Assembly (NCBI GenBank): GCA_046050405.1
Contig: JBJOPY010000145.1
Span: 1 to 7,413 of the forward strand
Length of the DNA: 7,413 nt
DNA from: JADKCL01 sp046050405
Lineage (GTDB): Bacteria; Bacteroidota; Bacteroidia; J057; JADKCL01
Direction of reading: 5' to 3'
Numbering within the stretch: the stretch's first letter is position 1; each line of letters starts with the position of its first letter. Shown in pieces: positions 1 to 6,343 of this stretch. Made by a program: the position numbers and the translations under genes. The notes under the pieces are model-generated. The model saw only the letters and a list, made by a program, of their open reading frames with translations, searched no databases and was not told the DNA's origin.

Positions 1-33
1 GATTCTTGCTGCGACCCAATAGATGGACTTCAT
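1..33 (-). CDS. Start of an unidentified gene, cut by the left window edge
   Basis: Eleven codons (MKSIYWVAARI) are open to the window edge. The ATG lies 10 bases after the stop of the alanine dehydrogenase-like gene on the same strand, so it may be the third gene of the tsaE operon. The start, with a basic residue followed by hydrophobic and aromatic residues, would suit a membrane or exported protein, but eleven residues are too few to assign a family. No clear ribosome binding site is seen, which is common in Bacteroidota. It may also be a chance reading frame. Confidence 0.3.
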   Translation of the reverse strand, partial: MKSIYWVAARI

Positions 34-43
34 GCGAGACGGG

Positions 44-1279
44 TCATAGTGTACTCGCCACGAGGAGATTGATGTCCATGAATTCAAGTCCGAAGATATT
101 GGCGATGGAACGTTTCGTCAAGTGGCGGCGATAGATGTACACGCCATGCTTCACGCCTTCGTTGACTTTCATGAGCTGCTCCATCCCTCCCATGTCACCT
201 GCTTTGATCAGCAACGGGCCGAGGATGTTGCTGACCGCTGCGGAGGCAGTGGCGGGCACGCGTGAGGCGATGTTTGGCACGCAGTAGTGGATGACGTCAT
301 GCTCCACAAATGTCGGTCGCTCATGGGTGGTGAGCCTGCTTGTCTCCACGCAGCCTCCCTGGTCGATGGCCACATCCACGATCACGGACCCTTCCCGCAT
401 ATTGGCAACCATATCCTCCGTGACGACAACGGGCGCACGGTATCCAGGTTTGAAGGCGGCCCCGATCACCACGTCGCTGCTCAGGACGAAGTCCTCGATA
501 TAGTTGTGGAGGCTGATCGCTGTTTGTATTCGTTGACCGAGAACCTGCTCGAGGTTGCGGAGCTGATGGACCTCCTCGTCGATCACCCGCACGGTGGTTC
601 CCATGCCCAAGGCCGTCCTTACAGCACCCAAGCCCACCGTCCCAGCACCGATGATCGTCACCACGGCGGGCGGTACGCCTGTGATGCCGCCAAGGAGCAG
701 GCCTTTGCCGCCTGCGTGTTTGCTCAGCAGTTCGGAAGCGATATGGATCGAGGTTACGCCGGCGATCTCGCTCATGCTCTGGACGAGGGGCAAGGCACCG
801 TCACTCGCTTGCAAGAACTCAAATCCGATTGCCAAGATGTTTTTGAGGAGCATGGTCCGGATATGGTCGGCACTCATGCTCCCCAGATTAATAGCCGAGA
901 TCAGGGTCTGATGTGTTCGTAGCATCTCCAATTCCTCAGATGAAAGCGGTGACACTTTCACGACGGTCTCAGCTTTCGTATAGATGTCGGCCAGCGTGTA
1001 GCAGATGTGAGCTCCCGCAGCATTGTAGGCACCGTCAGGAAAGCTGCTGCCCTCGCCTGCACCTTTCTGGACATAGACCTCGTGCCCGTTGGCGACGAGG
1101 ATTCCGACAGATTCGGGTGTCAATGCGACACGATTTTCAGAAGGAGCCGACTCCTTTGGCACCCCGATGCGCATCACCTTTTTTTCACGCCTGACTTTGG
1201 CGGGCATCTCCAGATGCACCGCCCAGGATGCGGGATTGAGCTCGCTCAGGATTCCACTGTCGATTTTCGATTTACCCAT
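44..1279 (-). CDS. ald: Alanine dehydrogenase-like protein (AlaDH/PNT family)
   Basis: This 411-residue protein is of the NAD-dependent alanine dehydrogenase / transhydrogenase-alpha family, which interconverts alanine and pyruvate plus ammonia in the cytoplasm. The N-terminal substrate domain has PKESAPSENRVALTP (41-55), where Arg50 matches the carboxylate-binding Arg15 of the Mycobacterium enzyme and Lys108 (VVKVSP) matches Lys75. MSEIAG (169-174), the Rossmann motif GAGTVG (211-216), DQGGC (306-310, Asp306 matching Asp270) and HYCVPN (331-336) are all present. The catalytic His96 position appears to be Asn131 (SAINLG). A 35-residue extension precedes the usual start (MRIGVPKE at 36); such extensions are typical of Bacteroidota homologues as I recall them, so the upstream ATG is kept. 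It starts two bases after the tsaE stop, so the two are surely co-transcribed. The family call is firm; true alanine dehydrogenase activity is less certain. Confidence 0.9.
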   Translation of the reverse strand: MGKSKIDSGILSELNPASWAVHLEMPAKVRREKKVMRIGVPKESAPSENRVALTPESVGILVANGHEVYVQKGAGEGSSFPDGAYNAAGAHICYTLADIYTKAETVVKVSPLSSEELEMLRTHQTLISAINLGSMSADHIRTMLLKNILAIGFEFLQASDGALPLVQSMSEIAGVTSIHIASELLSKHAGGKGLLLGGITGVPPAVVTIIGAGTVGLGAVRTALGMGTTVRVIDEEVHQLRNLEQVLGQRIQTAISLHNYIEDFVLSSDVVIGAAFKPGYRAPVVVTEDMVANMREGSVIVDVAIDQGGCVETSRLTTHERPTFVEHDVIHYCVPNIASRVPATASAAVSNILGPLLIKAGDMGGMEQLMKVNEGVKHGVYIYRRHLTKRSIANIFGLEFMDINLLVASTL

Positions 1280-1281
1280 GC

Positions 1282-1734
1282 TTAGTGCGTTGAGATTTTG
1301 ATCGTTCTTGATTCCGGCCCAGATACCAGGATTCTAATCTCGATGGCATCCTCGGGGATGAGCGGCGCGATGAACTCGGCCCATTCCATGAAGCAATAGC
1401 ATCCAGACTCCAGGTATTCCTCGAGTCCAATGTCAAAAACTTCCTCCAAGCTTTCGATTCTATAGAAATCGAAGTGGTAGATGCTTCCATGCGGGCTACC
1501 GTACTCGTTGACGATGGAAAAGGTCGGACTTTTCACGACATCCCCCGTTCCCAACAATTCGCAAAGAGTTTTAATCAACGTCGTCTTTCCTGCACCCATC
1601 GGCCCATGAACGGCGAATATCCTGTGTGATCCGGAAATATCCAAGATCGATTCTGCAACCATCTTGACCTCATCCGGATGGTAGGTTTCGATGGTCTTGT
1701 CCACCCCTTGCGTTGTCGCTTGCTTCATATGCAT
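1282..1734 (-). CDS. tsaE: tRNA t6A biosynthesis ATPase TsaE
   Basis: This 150-residue cytoplasmic protein matches the usual length of TsaE (YjeE), the ATPase that works with TsaB and TsaD to make N6-threonylcarbamoyladenosine at position 37 of ANN-decoding tRNAs. The Walker A loop is GPMGAGKTT (44-52; Lys50, Thr51). It is followed by the family motifs SPTFSIVNEY (69-78), YHFDFYRI (86-93, Asp89 in the Walker B-like position) and FMEWAEF (115-121, the conserved Glu-Trp). It is the first gene of a minus-strand operon with the alanine dehydrogenase-like gene, separated by two bases. The chosen ATG lies about 17 bases after the expected transcription start of the promoter at 1757-1787. A second ATG two codons later (1728) is equally possible. 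No Shine-Dalgarno sequence is seen. Confidence 0.95.
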   Translation of the reverse strand: MHMKQATTQGVDKTIETYHPDEVKMVAESILDISGSHRIFAVHGPMGAGKTTLIKTLCELLGTGDVVKSPTFSIVNEYGSPHGSIYHFDFYRIESLEEVFDIGLEEYLESGCYCFMEWAEFIAPLIPEDAIEIRILVSGPESRTIKISTH

Positions 1735-1756
1735 GGCATCTACCAGCTCTTCCCCA

Positions 1757-1787
1757 CAAATCTAATGTTTGAGAACGGAAACCTCAA
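1757..1787 (-). promoter_or_regulatory. Bacteroidota-type promoter of the tsaE-ald operon
   Basis: Read on the minus strand, TAGATTTG (1764-1757) is an exact match to the Bacteroidota -7 element TAnnTTTG. A TTG (1787-1785) lies 20 bases upstream, in the expected -33 place. The predicted transcription start is near 1751, giving a leader of roughly 17 bases before the tsaE ATG. Neither the match nor the transcription start has been tested. Confidence 0.65.
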
Positions 1788-1820
1788 CAGTAGTTACCTG
1801 CATTTTTTGGAGAAGAGGTT

Positions 1821-1844
1821 GTCTCCACTCCAAAAGTGGTAGAC
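1821..1844 (-). terminator. Hairpin after porX, possible terminator
   Basis: GTCTCCACT (1821-1829) pairs with AGTGGTAGAC (1835-1844) around a five-base loop. This gives a nine-pair stem with a single bulged T at 1840. It sits 20 bases past the porX stop and before the tsaE promoter, where a terminator would be expected. There is no U run directly after it on the minus strand, so it is not a classic intrinsic terminator and may only slow or protect the transcript end. Confidence 0.4.
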
Positions 1845-1863
1845 CCCGGCTCCCCCGCACGGA

Positions 1864-3429
1864 TCACTTCTTGGGTACCAGGTCGACCAATGGGACGATC
1901 ATTTCATGCATCGAAATGCCGCCGTGTTGGAACGTGTCCTTGAAAAACTTGACATAATGGTTGTAGTTGTTCGGATACGCAAGGAAATAGTCCTCACTGG
2001 CAAAGACATAGGAGGAGCTTATGTTCATCTGAGGGAGCTTAGCCTCCTTCGGATGCTTGATGGTAAACAGGAACTTCTCATCATCATAGCTCAGGTTGCG
2101 GCCTTGTTTGTAGCGGAGGTTGGTGGTCGTCTCACGGTCACCGATGATCTTGACAGGGCGATTGACATAGACAGTTCCATGGTCGCTGGTGATCACGACC
2201 TTGACCTTGTGCTGTGACAGCTTCTTCATCAATTCCAGAAGGGGGGAATGCTCAAACCAGCTTCGGGAGACTGCCCGATAGGCGGCTGGTGTCGGGGCAA
2301 GCTCCCGGATAATGTTCACTTCCGTCCGCGAATGCGAGAGCATGTCGATGAAATTGTACACGATCGCATTGAAATCGTTGTTCAGGAGGTTCTTGTAGTT
2401 TTCATTGAGAGAAAAGCCCTCATCATTGGTCAGCACTTTGTGGTAGGAGAACTTGGCGTTCAGGCGGCGGCGGATGATGTGTTCTCTCATCAAATCCTCT
2501 TCATGAAGATTTTTGCCCCCTTCATCGTTGTCGTTTTTCCAGTACCGAGGATACTTCTGTGCAATTTCTCCTGGGTGCAGTCCTGCAAAAATTGAATTTC
2601 TACAGTACTGTGTGGCAGTCGGCAGGATGCTGTAGTAATGCCGCTCGTTTTCGATGTAGTAGTAGTCTGCGATCAGCGGCTCGAACTCCTTCCATTGGTC
2701 ATGTCGCATACAGTCCACGAGGATGAAAAACACGCTTTCATATTGCCCGCCGAGGTCTGCAAAAGCGGATTGGGGGAGCACGTCTGGACTCAGGATAGGC
2801 CTCTCGCTCAGATTCTCAGTGTTCACCCAGCGGAGGTAGTTCTCCATCACCATGCGGCTGAAGGTAAGGTTGGCCTCTACGATCTGGGAATGCAGGACCT
2901 CCAGCATGCTCTGGTCTTCGTTGTCCTGCATTTGTTTCTCCCAGTGGCTCAGTTTCTTGTAGATGTCGATCCATTCCTGGTAGTCGTTCTGCTCATAGAA
3001 CTGCATCCCGATTTTTCGAAAGTCCTGTTTATAGCTGGTATTGACCTTTTGATTGACGAGTTGCTTGTTTTGCAGGATTTTTTTGCAAGCGAGCAGGATC
3101 TGGCTGGGATTGACGGGCTTGATGAGGTAATCGCTGATCTTGGAGCCGATGGCATCCTCCATGATATGCTCTTCTTCGCTCTTGGTGATCATGACCACCG
3201 GAAGGTGGGGGTACAAGGATTTGATTTCTGAGAGCACCTCCAGGCCGCTCATGCCAGGCATATTCTCATCCAGGAACACGATGTCAAAGCTTTCGTTTCG
3301 CACATGTTCCATGGCATCGAAGCCATTGCTGGCCGATGAAACATTGAAGCCCTTGATTTCCAGAAATTTGACATGGGGCTTGAGGAGTTCGATCTCGTCA
3401 TCTACCCAAAGGATTTTGGCGTTTTCCAT
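1864..3429 (-). CDS. porX: PorX-type response regulator with PglZ phosphodiesterase domain
   Basis: This 521-residue cytoplasmic regulator has the PorX architecture. The N-terminal receiver domain (1-120) has Asp10/Asp11, the phospho-acceptor Asp54 (FLDENMPGMSG), Thr82 (ITKS) and Lys104 (LIKP). A helical linker follows (about 125-215). The C-terminal PglZ domain, of the alkaline phosphatase superfamily, has candidate metal and catalytic residues Asp239 (ILVDCMRHD), Thr271 (ILPTATQYCR), Asp362 and His366 (NFIDMLSH), Asp416/His417 (TSDHGT) and His502 (QHGG). In Porphyromonas and Flavobacterium, PorX acts with the PorY kinase to control type IX secretion genes, and its PglZ domain cleaves oligonucleotides. 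All these residues look intact, so it should be active. No PorY gene lies in the window. The start follows an A/T-rich stretch, normal for this phylum. A T9SS cargo relic lies 1.5 kb away. Confidence 0.95.
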   Translation of the reverse strand: MENAKILWVDDEIELLKPHVKFLEIKGFNVSSASNGFDAMEHVRNESFDIVFLDENMPGMSGLEVLSEIKSLYPHLPVVMITKSEEEHIMEDAIGSKISDYLIKPVNPSQILLACKKILQNKQLVNQKVNTSYKQDFRKIGMQFYEQNDYQEWIDIYKKLSHWEKQMQDNEDQSMLEVLHSQIVEANLTFSRMVMENYLRWVNTENLSERPILSPDVLPQSAFADLGGQYESVFFILVDCMRHDQWKEFEPLIADYYYIENERHYYSILPTATQYCRNSIFAGLHPGEIAQKYPRYWKNDNDEGGKNLHEEDLMREHIIRRRLNAKFSYHKVLTNDEGFSLNENYKNLLNNDFNAIVYNFIDMLSHSRTEVNIIRELAPTPAAYRAVSRSWFEHSPLLELMKKLSQHKVKVVITSDHGTVYVNRPVKIIGDRETTTNLRYKQGRNLSYDDEKFLFTIKHPKEAKLPQMNISSSYVFASEDYFLAYPNNYNHYVKFFKDTFQHGGISMHEMIVPLVDLVPKK

Positions 3430-3675
3430 AAAAAAATTTTAAGCGTTTGCGACTTTGCCAGGGAGCGAGAGTACGCAGCGTAGTGAAAAAATGACCTTTA
3501 GGTAGACACAGCGACGATAGGCGAAAGAATAGAATTGATGTAGGTGCGTACGAAGGAAAGCGAGAATGGTTGCTAGGGGGGACGGGGTGTGAATCGAGCC
3601 TGCGGTGGTCTGACAGGGTGGAGAATGGAAATGCATTTTGAAATGCTATCTTTGCCCTGCTCAGTTAGCCGCATC
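3430..3675. other. Divergent spacer between porX and the HD-domain gene
   Basis: This spacer of about 245 bases separates two divergently transcribed genes and must hold both promoters. On the plus side a -7 element lies at 3647-3654. On the minus side I find no exact TAnnTTTG match upstream of porX. The bases just before the porX ATG are a short A/T tract (3430-3440), the usual translation-start context in Bacteroidota. A 65-codon minus-strand frame here has no recognisable content. Confidence 0.5.
3647..3654 (+). promoter_or_regulatory. -7 promoter element of the HD-domain gene
   Basis: TATCTTTG matches the Bacteroidota -7 consensus TAnnTTTG exactly and is followed by C, a common context. 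The predicted transcription start is near 3660, some 15 bases before GTG 3676. No clear TTTG or TTG stands at the proper -33 distance. The element lies inside the longest open frame and so favours the shorter start. Confidence 0.55.
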
Positions 3676-4896
3676 GTGATTCAAAACAAGATCATCAACG
3701 ACCCTGTCCACGGGTTCATAGAGATTCCGCGCGGCATCATCCTGCAGTTGATCGATACGGATATCTTTCAACGCCTAAGGAGGATTCAGCAGTTGGCATT
3801 GAGTTCTCTGGTGTATCCGGGGGCAGTGCATAGCCGTTTCAACCATTGCATCGGTGCCATGCACCTCACGGGGCAGGCCTTGGACGTACTGCGGTCCAAA
3901 GGTGTGAGGATCAGTGCGGAGGAGTATGAGGGAACCATGATCGCGATGCTGCTGCATGACATCGGGCACGGGCCTTTTTCGCACGCGCTGGAGAACGTGA
4001 TTTTGCAAGGCCTGAACCATGAGCGCATGAGCAAGGCAATCATGCTACACCTCAATGAAAGGTTTCATGGGAGGCTTCAGCTGGCCATTCAGATCTTCGA
4101 GGGCACCTATCCCCGGAGGTTCCTGCATCAGCTGGTCAGCAGTCAGCTCGACATGGATCGCATGGACTATCTGAAGCGCGATAGTTACTTCACGGGAGTG
4201 GTGGAGGGGCTCGTGAGTGCCAGTCGCATCATCAAGACACTGAATGTCGTGGACGACCGTATCGTCGTGGAGAGCAAGGGCATCTACTCGGTCGAGAAGT
4301 TCATCGTGGCTCGCAGACTCATGTACTGGCAAGTCTATCTCCACAGGGCCGTCTTGGCGGCGGAGTACATGATCGTCAACATCCTGAAACGTGCCAAGGA
4401 ACTCATGTATGCGAACCACAGGCTTTGGAAGACGGAAGCATTGGAGTTTCTGTTTGGGCAGAATACCCTTCTGGAGCCGACGATAACCCCAGACGTGATT
4501 CAGCGATACATACAGCTCGACGACAATGACATCAATGTGGCCGTGAAACAATGGCGAACCTCGGGCGACAAAGTGCTGGAGCTCATGTGCAGCAACCTGC
4601 TGCAACGGAGATTGCTGAAGGCCCGGCTTCAGGACACGCCTCCTCAGGAGTCCCAGATGGCAGAGATGCGGGCGGAGCACCGTCGTAGACTAGGATTGAA
4701 CGACCAAGAGATCAAGTATTTTGTCTTCTCGGGTCAGATTACCAACAAGGCCTATTCATCCGACACGCAGGAGTCCATCGATATTCTCCAAAAGGACGGG
4801 ACGATCGAGGACATTTCGACTGCAAGCGACCTTCACAATATCATGACGCTTTCCAGTCAGGTCAAAAAGCACTTTGTATGCCACCCGCCATGGTAG
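3676..4896 (+). CDS. HD-domain phosphohydrolase (SAMHD1/dGTPase-like)
   Basis: From GTG 3676 the protein has 406 residues, the usual size of this Bacteroidota family. The family's conserved region opens with KIINDPVHGFIEIP (5-18), right after the chosen start. FQRLRRIQQL (31-40) and YPGAVHSRFNH (47-57) follow. The HD metal site is His57, His94/Asp95 (LLHDIGHGPFSH) and Asp159 (SSQLDMDRMDYLKRDS), all present. Relatives such as SAMHD1 and bacterial dGTPases hydrolyse (deoxy)nucleotides, but the substrate here is unknown. The open frame extends up to ATG 3589 (435 residues). The extra 29 residues do not look like protein, and a -7 element at 3647 would leave those ATGs untranscribed. The gene is divergent from porX. 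In other Bacteroidota I recall lpxD following this gene; here a non-coding stretch follows. Confidence 0.9.
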   Translation: MIQNKIINDPVHGFIEIPRGIILQLIDTDIFQRLRRIQQLALSSLVYPGAVHSRFNHCIGAMHLTGQALDVLRSKGVRISAEEYEGTMIAMLLHDIGHGPFSHALENVILQGLNHERMSKAIMLHLNERFHGRLQLAIQIFEGTYPRRFLHQLVSSQLDMDRMDYLKRDSYFTGVVEGLVSASRIIKTLNVVDDRIVVESKGIYSVEKFIVARRLMYWQVYLHRAVLAAEYMIVNILKRAKELMYANHRLWKTEALEFLFGQNTLLEPTITPDVIQRYIQLDDNDINVAVKQWRTSGDKVLELMCSNLLQRRLLKARLQDTPPQESQMAEMRAEHRRRLGLNDQEIKYFVFSGQITNKAYSSDTQESIDILQKDGTIEDISTASDLHNIMTLSSQVKKHFVCHPPW

Positions 4897-4935
4897 GCGA
4901 CACATCCCTGCGACCAAGTGTTGCAAGTGTTTTCC

Positions 4936-4957
4936 TTGCTGATTTTCCTGCCAGCAA
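4936..4957. other. Small hairpin after the HD-domain gene
   Basis: TTGCTG (4936-4941) pairs with CAGCAA (4952-4957) around a ten-base loop. It lies 40 bases past the HD gene stop and just beyond the stop of the minus-strand relic. It could end either transcript, but no U run follows on either strand, so it is a weak terminator candidate. Confidence 0.2.
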
Positions 4958-4963
4958 TGGCGG

Positions 4964-5234
4964 TCACTCGACCACCAGCCTTCTGACCTCTTGGGTGCCG
5001 CCAGACATGACGCGGAGGCAACACACCCCGCGTGCCAATGCACGCAGATCCAGATTCCCTCGCCAGGTATCCCCCGATGCGAGGATGGCCGTTGCGAATG
5101 CGGGTACCTGCAGGGATAGATTGAACAAGCCATCTCCAGATGGCCATTCCGAAGCATCAGCAGATGGGAATCCTGCGTCCAGGCCATGTATGGCCATGCT
5201 AAAAAAGTGAAAGCAGATTCAATGGTTTTGTCAT
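4964..5234 (-). pseudogene. Relic of a type IX secretion cargo gene: signal peptide plus C-terminal sorting domain
   Basis: Three minus-strand pieces make sense together. ATG 5234 begins MTKPLNLLSLF, a signal-peptide start, which stops at a TAG (5201-5199) in a run of six T. One more T would let it continue as LAWPYMAWTQDSHLLMLRNG, completing a signal peptide and the first mature residues. In a second frame from about 5143 comes PSGDGLFNLSL. Later in that frame come NLDLRALARGVCCLRVMSGG and then TQEVRRLVVE just before the stop at 4966-4964. That ending has the pattern of T9SS type A sorting domains: P-x-x-G-x-F-x-L near its start, LDLxxLAxGVYxLRV in the middle, and a short basic/valine C-terminus. 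The domain is about 59 residues, shorter than the usual 70-80, and lacks the middle D-x-x-G-R strand, suggesting further deletion. The cargo's central part is gone, so its function is unknown. The pattern was recognised by eye, without a profile search. Confidence 0.55.
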
Positions 5235-5508
5235 GGTATCAGGATTGATTGCACACTGACATACGATCTCGGACGCCATCCGATTCGTCCGTTAATAATG
5301 TCTAAATTATTCCAGAAATACAAGCGGCCAGGCTCATTTCCTTCGGGCTGCCATGGCCGGCCCGACCCACCCTGGCCAAGGTCAAAGATTGAATAGATCG
5401 TATGGAGGGGATGGTGCCGCGAGCCAGGTGCAAAGGCCGAAGGGCTGGACCATGACGAAAATCTTGAATTTCTTGCAGATGAGTATGCACTGTCTATCGG
5501 ATACGAAC
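5235..5508. other. Intergenic stretch with no recognised gene
   Basis: About 275 bases lie between the relic's start and the promoter of the Gre-like gene. The first part is mixed and includes an A/T-only inverted repeat, AATAAT (5294-5299) and ATTATT (5306-5311). From about 5321 to 5455 the sequence is richer in G and C, with CCTTCGG (5340-5346) and its complement CCGAAGG (5437-5443) about 90 bases apart. A minus-strand frame of 62 codons (5302-5490) and short plus-strand frames are present, but none resembles a known protein. It may be eroded coding or repeat sequence. Confidence 0.4.
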
Positions 5509-5516
5509 TAGATTTG
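5509..5516 (+). promoter_or_regulatory. -7 promoter element of the Gre-like gene
   Basis: TAGATTTG is an exact match to the Bacteroidota -7 consensus TAnnTTTG and identical to the element before tsaE. The predicted transcription start is near 5522, giving a leader of about 20 bases before ATG 5542. A convincing -33 TTTG or TTG is not seen at the usual distance. Confidence 0.5.
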
Positions 5517-5541
5517 CACTCGTATTTACATATAGTGAGTT

Positions 5542-6000
5542 ATGGATAAAATCGCAACCAAAAAGCAAATTCTGGCGGCTGGCATCAAAGCACAATTGTC
5601 GATCATCGAAGACTTTACCAGCCGTATCGAAGAACTCAAGTCTACTGGGCAGCAGTACGCAGGCGAGCAACAGGACAGTGGCGCACAATCCATGACCCAG
5701 GCCACGGAAGAGCAGGCGAGCCTCATGTCGGAGCAGCTCGCCATGTTGCAAGACGAGCTTGAGAAGTTGCATCGCATCCATATCGACGAGATCCACGATG
5801 TCGTCCATTTGGGTTCGGTGGTTGTGACCCATCAGCAGAAATTCTTCGTCTCCGTTAGCATCGAGCGGTTCAAATGTGAGGGGGTGGAATACTTCGGCAT
5901 CAGCACCAACGCACCCATTTACGAGGCCATGGAAGGAAAGTCCGTGGGTGACCACTTCGAAGTGAATGGCCGGAAGTTCGAAATCGTGGATCTTTTCTGA
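5542..6000 (+). CDS. GreA/GreB-fold protein with N-terminal coiled coil
   Basis: This 152-residue soluble protein has the layout of a transcript cleavage factor. A helical N-terminal half holds two heptad-like stretches (about 15-38 and 56-80) joined by a polar Gln/Ser/Gly/Glu-rich segment (38-55). A C-terminal globular domain (86-152) follows, with VVHLGSVVV, then FGISTNAPIYEAMEGKSVGD and a final FEIVDLF. These match the beta strands and the SPLGxALxGKxVGD segment of the GreA/GreB C-terminal domain. True GreA inserts its coiled coil into the RNA polymerase secondary channel with Asp and Glu at the tip. Here the tip (AGEQQDSGAQ) has Glu42 and Asp45 but not the GreA tip motif, so cleavage stimulation is not assured. 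It may instead block the channel or bind something else. ATG 5542 is well placed after the -7 element. The gene appears monocistronic. Fold assignment is fairly sure, function is not. Confidence 0.75.
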   Translation: MDKIATKKQILAAGIKAQLSIIEDFTSRIEELKSTGQQYAGEQQDSGAQSMTQATEEQASLMSEQLAMLQDELEKLHRIHIDEIHDVVHLGSVVVTHQQKFFVSVSIERFKCEGVEYFGISTNAPIYEAMEGKSVGDHFEVNGRKFEIVDLF

Positions 6001-6343
6001 GACTAAGCCGGTCGGTCAGGCCACGCGCTTTTCCAACGTTTCTGGACTAGCCGGAGTGGATGTGAACGTTGTTGGATGAGAATCTCCACTTCATTCACAT
6101 GGCCGCTGTAACCATCGGGGCAAGATTCCAAAGCGGAGCGCAAAGCTGGAAGATATGAAAAATCCAGCCAATGGGGTATTGCCCGCAGGGTGATAGGTTT
6201 GAGAGGCTAGATACCGGCTATAGGGAAAAGTTGCCGGGCATGTTCATGAATAGGCAATTTTTTCCCCTCTGGAACTGGAAACAATCGCAGTTTTACAGCG
6301 TCTTAGTAGTCATCGCAAATTTAAACTAGCAGATGCGGATGCA
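6001..6343. other. Intergenic region with self-complementary segments
   Basis: No gene is recognised in these 343 bases. The first 100 contain several complementary pairs: TCCAACGTT (6032-6040) with AACGTTGTTGGA (6065-6076), AGTGGA (6055-6060) with TCCACT (6085-6090), and ATGTGAA (6060-6066) with TTCACAT (6094-6100). These pairings conflict, so at most part can form at once. They may end the Gre-like transcript, although no U run follows. The rest is probably the promoter and leader of the outer-membrane protein gene. Confidence 0.4.
6194..6201 (+). promoter_or_regulatory. Candidate -7 element upstream of the outer-membrane protein gene
   Basis: TAGGTTTG fits TAnnTTTG exactly. The nearest TTG upstream (6179-6181) is only 12 bases away, shorter than the usual spacing of about 20. 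The predicted transcription start near 6207 would leave a leader of about 137 bases before ATG 6344. It could be a chance match. Confidence 0.3.

Noticed and set aside
287..922. 211-codon plus-strand frame opposite the alanine dehydrogenase-like gene
   Set aside because: It lies wholly antisense to a well-supported gene, its product is His/Gly-rich without recognisable motifs, and no promoter or homologue pattern supports it.
2638..3231. 197-codon plus-strand frame opposite porX
   Set aside because: It reads as a Val/Leu/Asp-rich mirror of the porX coding strand. porX has complete receiver and PglZ motifs on the other strand.
3439..3636. 65-codon minus-strand frame in the porX/HD spacer
   Set aside because: No recognisable motif, and it spans the region that must hold the divergent promoters.
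4045..4680. 211-codon minus-strand frame opposite the HD-domain gene
   Set aside because: It is antisense to a gene with an intact HD metal site, and the product resembles no family.
4878..5210. 110-codon plus-strand frame overlapping the HD gene end and the cargo relic
   Set aside because: Low-complexity Arg/Pro/Ser/Ala composition and no family resemblance. The minus strand gives a better reading of the same bases.
5294..5311. A/T-only inverted repeat AATAAT/ATTATT as an operator or terminator
   Set aside because: Six A/T pairs form only a weak stem and are common by chance in A/T-rich spacers. No gene placement supports it.
5425..5540. Plus-strand frame reading EGLDHDENLEFLADEYALS before the Gre-like gene
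   Set aside because: It looks mildly protein-like and might be a gene tail, but an in-frame stop lies shortly upstream, it has no start and I recognise no family. The -7 promoter element lies within it.
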